The position numbers and the translations under genes were made by a program. Source: CAILUG01 sp903844415 (GTDB lineage Bacteria; Pseudomonadota; Gammaproteobacteria; Pseudomonadales; Pseudohongiellaceae). From it: a stretch of 64,000 nt of DNA. The stretch is from assembly GCA_947477655.1 (NCBI GenBank), contig CANJTS010000006.1, positions 62,001 to 126,000 of the forward strand. Reading direction: 5' to 3'. The notes beneath the pieces are model-generated. The model saw only the letters and a program-made list of their open reading frames with translations. It searched no databases and was not told the DNA's origin. This document shows positions 62,708 through 64,000 of the stretch, one piece after another. Position 1 is the first letter of the stretch. Each line of letters starts with the position of its first letter.

Positions 62708-64000
62708 TTAGAACGTATAGGTTAATCCCAAACTAGCAGAGCGCCCATCCTTGAAGCTATTCACATCCATGCCGCCCTGAGTGGTAGCTTGCAGCTTGTT
62801 CAACAGGTTCTTCGCCTTGAATCCCAGTTCAATATGATCGCCCCAATAATGCGTATAGGTAAAATCTAATTCGCCATACGCTTCATCCATAACATCTGGC
62901 GCACCCATGACACCAACTTCACGTATTTTTTCGCCAGTTAAGTGATAAACAAAGCTGCCTTTTTGCGATTGCGCATCGTCGTATCCCAGTTGCAAATTAA
63001 CAATGTAGTTAGCCTGGCCTTGCAGGGGTCGAACAGGGTTAGTCATGATTCCAGCTTGCTCGGGGCGGATTGTAACTTCTGACTCGATTAACGTTAAATT
63101 AGCACCCGTATAAAAGTTAGCCAGATTTTCATTGATAAATCCCAACCAGTGATAGCCATCAAACTCAATGCCTTGAGTAGTGGCGTTCTGTGCATTGATA
63201 AAGGAACGATCATCGCCAGACCCTGAAACCACAACCGCTTCGATAGGAGACTGAAATTCCTTGTAGAAAAGCCCAACAGATAAACTTTCTTTTGCTGAGT
63301 AATACCATTCCCAACGTGCATCGTAGTTACCGATATAAGCTACGGTCAAATTTGGATTACCCACAATAGTGGCGCCTGTGATGGGGTGGGTAAATGGGGA
63401 AGGGGACAACTCCCTAAAGTCAGGACGCGAGATTGTCTCGGAATAACTGGTACGTATCTGCATGTCCCATTGATCTAGTATCCATGTGCCGCTAATAACA
63501 GGAAATAAGTCCTTACTATCAAGGCTACTTACGATTGGATCTGCATCCAACCTGAACAGATCAAAGGTAGTTACATTTTGTCGTGATTCTTCGTTGCGCA
63601 CGCCCGCCATCAAACGGTAATTTGCGCCCAGCTCCATATCGGCCTCTAAATACCAAGCATCCAAAGTTTGGGTTGCAGAGTAGTTGTCGGTAGGACGCGT
63701 AGATTCACGCACCATAAAACCAACCGGGCTTATGGCATTCTTATTAAATATTGTATCTAGGTTACTGCTAAGAGTTGCTCCAGTGCCATTGAAAGACCCG
63801 GTAAAACCAAAGCGCCTAATTTCAGAATCCCTATTTTTGTTGATATTGGTTATGCCAGCACTTACTTTGGTGCTGGTATTAAAGGGCGTTTCCAAAAACA
63901 TGTTTGCGCTTAACCCAATTTCTTCGTTCTCATCTTGCAGGTCTGACCACATGCGCGTATTGCCATCACCGCGTAAAGAGAATTCATAATTGCTGAGATC
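62708..64000 (-). CDS. TonB-dependent receptor, C-terminal part (5' end outside window)
   Basis: The barrel part of an outer-membrane receptor; the frame stays open to the window edge, so the N-terminal plug is missing. The protein ends LGLTYTF with terminal Phe. Characteristic barrel segments include SYSETISRPDFRELSPSPFTHP, GNPNLTVAYIGNYDARWEWYYS, and GIEFDGYHW. The wording (SRPDFRELSP, FYKEFQSPIE) fits the group of receptors common for polymers or oligomers in marine gammaproteobacteria, but the ligand is not known. It converges with the M49 peptidase. Confidence 0.92.
   Translation of the reverse strand, partial: DLSNYEFSLRGDGNTRMWSDLQDENEEIGLSANMFLETPFNTSTKVSAGITNINKNRDSEIRRFGFTGSFNGTGATLSSNLDTIFNKNAISPVGFMVRESTRPTDNYSATQTLDAWYLEADMELGANYRLMAGVRNEESRQNVTTFDLFRLDADPIVSSLDSKDLFPVISGTWILDQWDMQIRTSYSETISRPDFRELSPSPFTHPITGATIVGNPNLTVAYIGNYDARWEWYYSAKESLSVGLFYKEFQSPIEAVVVSGSGDDRSFINAQNATTQGIEFDGYHWLGFINENLANFYTGANLTLIESEVTIRPEQAGIMTNPVRPLQGQANYIVNLQLGYDDAQSQKGSFVYHLTGEKIREVGVMGAPDVMDEAYGELDFTYTHYWGDHIELGFKAKNLLNKLQATTQGGMDVNSFKDGRSASLGLTYTF

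Noticed and set aside
1..64000. tRNA, rRNA, insertion sequences, integrases and attachment sites
   Set aside because: None was seen on reading both strands; short RNA genes without strong features could still be missed by eye.

Overview
The window looks like chromosome of a free-living, aerobic, probably marine gammaproteobacterium. The evidence is a housekeeping block with gammaproteobacterial content (gmk, rpoZ, spoT, recG, ubiA, yaaA, DUF4404), TonB-dependent receptors cut by both window edges, many exported cytochrome c-type proteins, a split proton-translocating transhydrogenase, and no phage or plasmid genes. The exact lineage cannot be read from the sequence; an oligotrophic marine (OMG-like) group is only a guess.

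Layout. 1-1.6 kb: 3' part of a TonB-dependent receptor. 1.9-8.1 kb (minus): four-gene exported set of DUF1592-type cytochrome protein, Tat-exported DUF1552 protein, diheme cytochrome c and ankyrin-repeat protein. 8.3-10.9 kb: first exported-protein module, with two proteins sharing a GHWEGDTLVV-type motif flanking a DUF6152 protein. 11-14 kb: pntAA-pntAB-pntB. 14.2-17.6 kb (minus): DUF167 protein, OxlT-like MFS carrier, a GHWEGD-type protein interrupted by an amber codon, and a DUF6152 protein. 18.0-31.4 kb: one long plus-strand operon of VWA/amidotransferase-like membrane protein, caspase-like protein, TPR-HExxH peptidase, MoxR ATPase, DUF58, BatA-like VWA and DUF4175 proteins. 31.5-34.4 kb: SDR, class I amidotransferase-like protein, cytochrome P460 and a metallo-beta-lactamase fold enzyme. 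34.5-44.6 kb: large second exported-protein region, in which duplicated DUF6152 and GHWEGD-type genes surround a two-subunit molybdenum hydroxylase. 45.2-64 kb: mostly core genes (gmk, rpoZ, spoT, PQQ dehydrogenase, recG, esterase, dicarboxylate symporter, ubiA, PHP phosphatase, GNAT-like protein, methyltransferase, DUF4404, yaaA, M49 peptidase) and a second partial TonB receptor.

Two things stand out. First, the window holds eight GHWEGD-type exported domains (four sequence types, each with two conserved cysteines) and five DUF6152 domains. They occur as neighbours at four places and as one fused protein at a fifth. In all five DUF6152 domains the predicted signal peptidase site lies directly before a His-His pair, and a conserved Asn-Pro-His follows about 28 residues later. 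This suggests an exported metal (copper-like) centre presented by the mature N-terminus and partnered with the GHWEGD domain. Second, the MoxR/VWA operon carries a secreted caspase-fold protein whose mature part has no cysteine, next to an intact HExxH metallopeptidase. This looks like a MoxR-VWA envelope system with an extra protease and pseudoprotease pair.

Read by eye, the receptor at 1-1.6 kb and the 35-44 kb region are richer in G and C than the MoxR operon and the 8.3-14 kb block. No insertion sequence, integrase, tRNA, rRNA or CRISPR array was seen.
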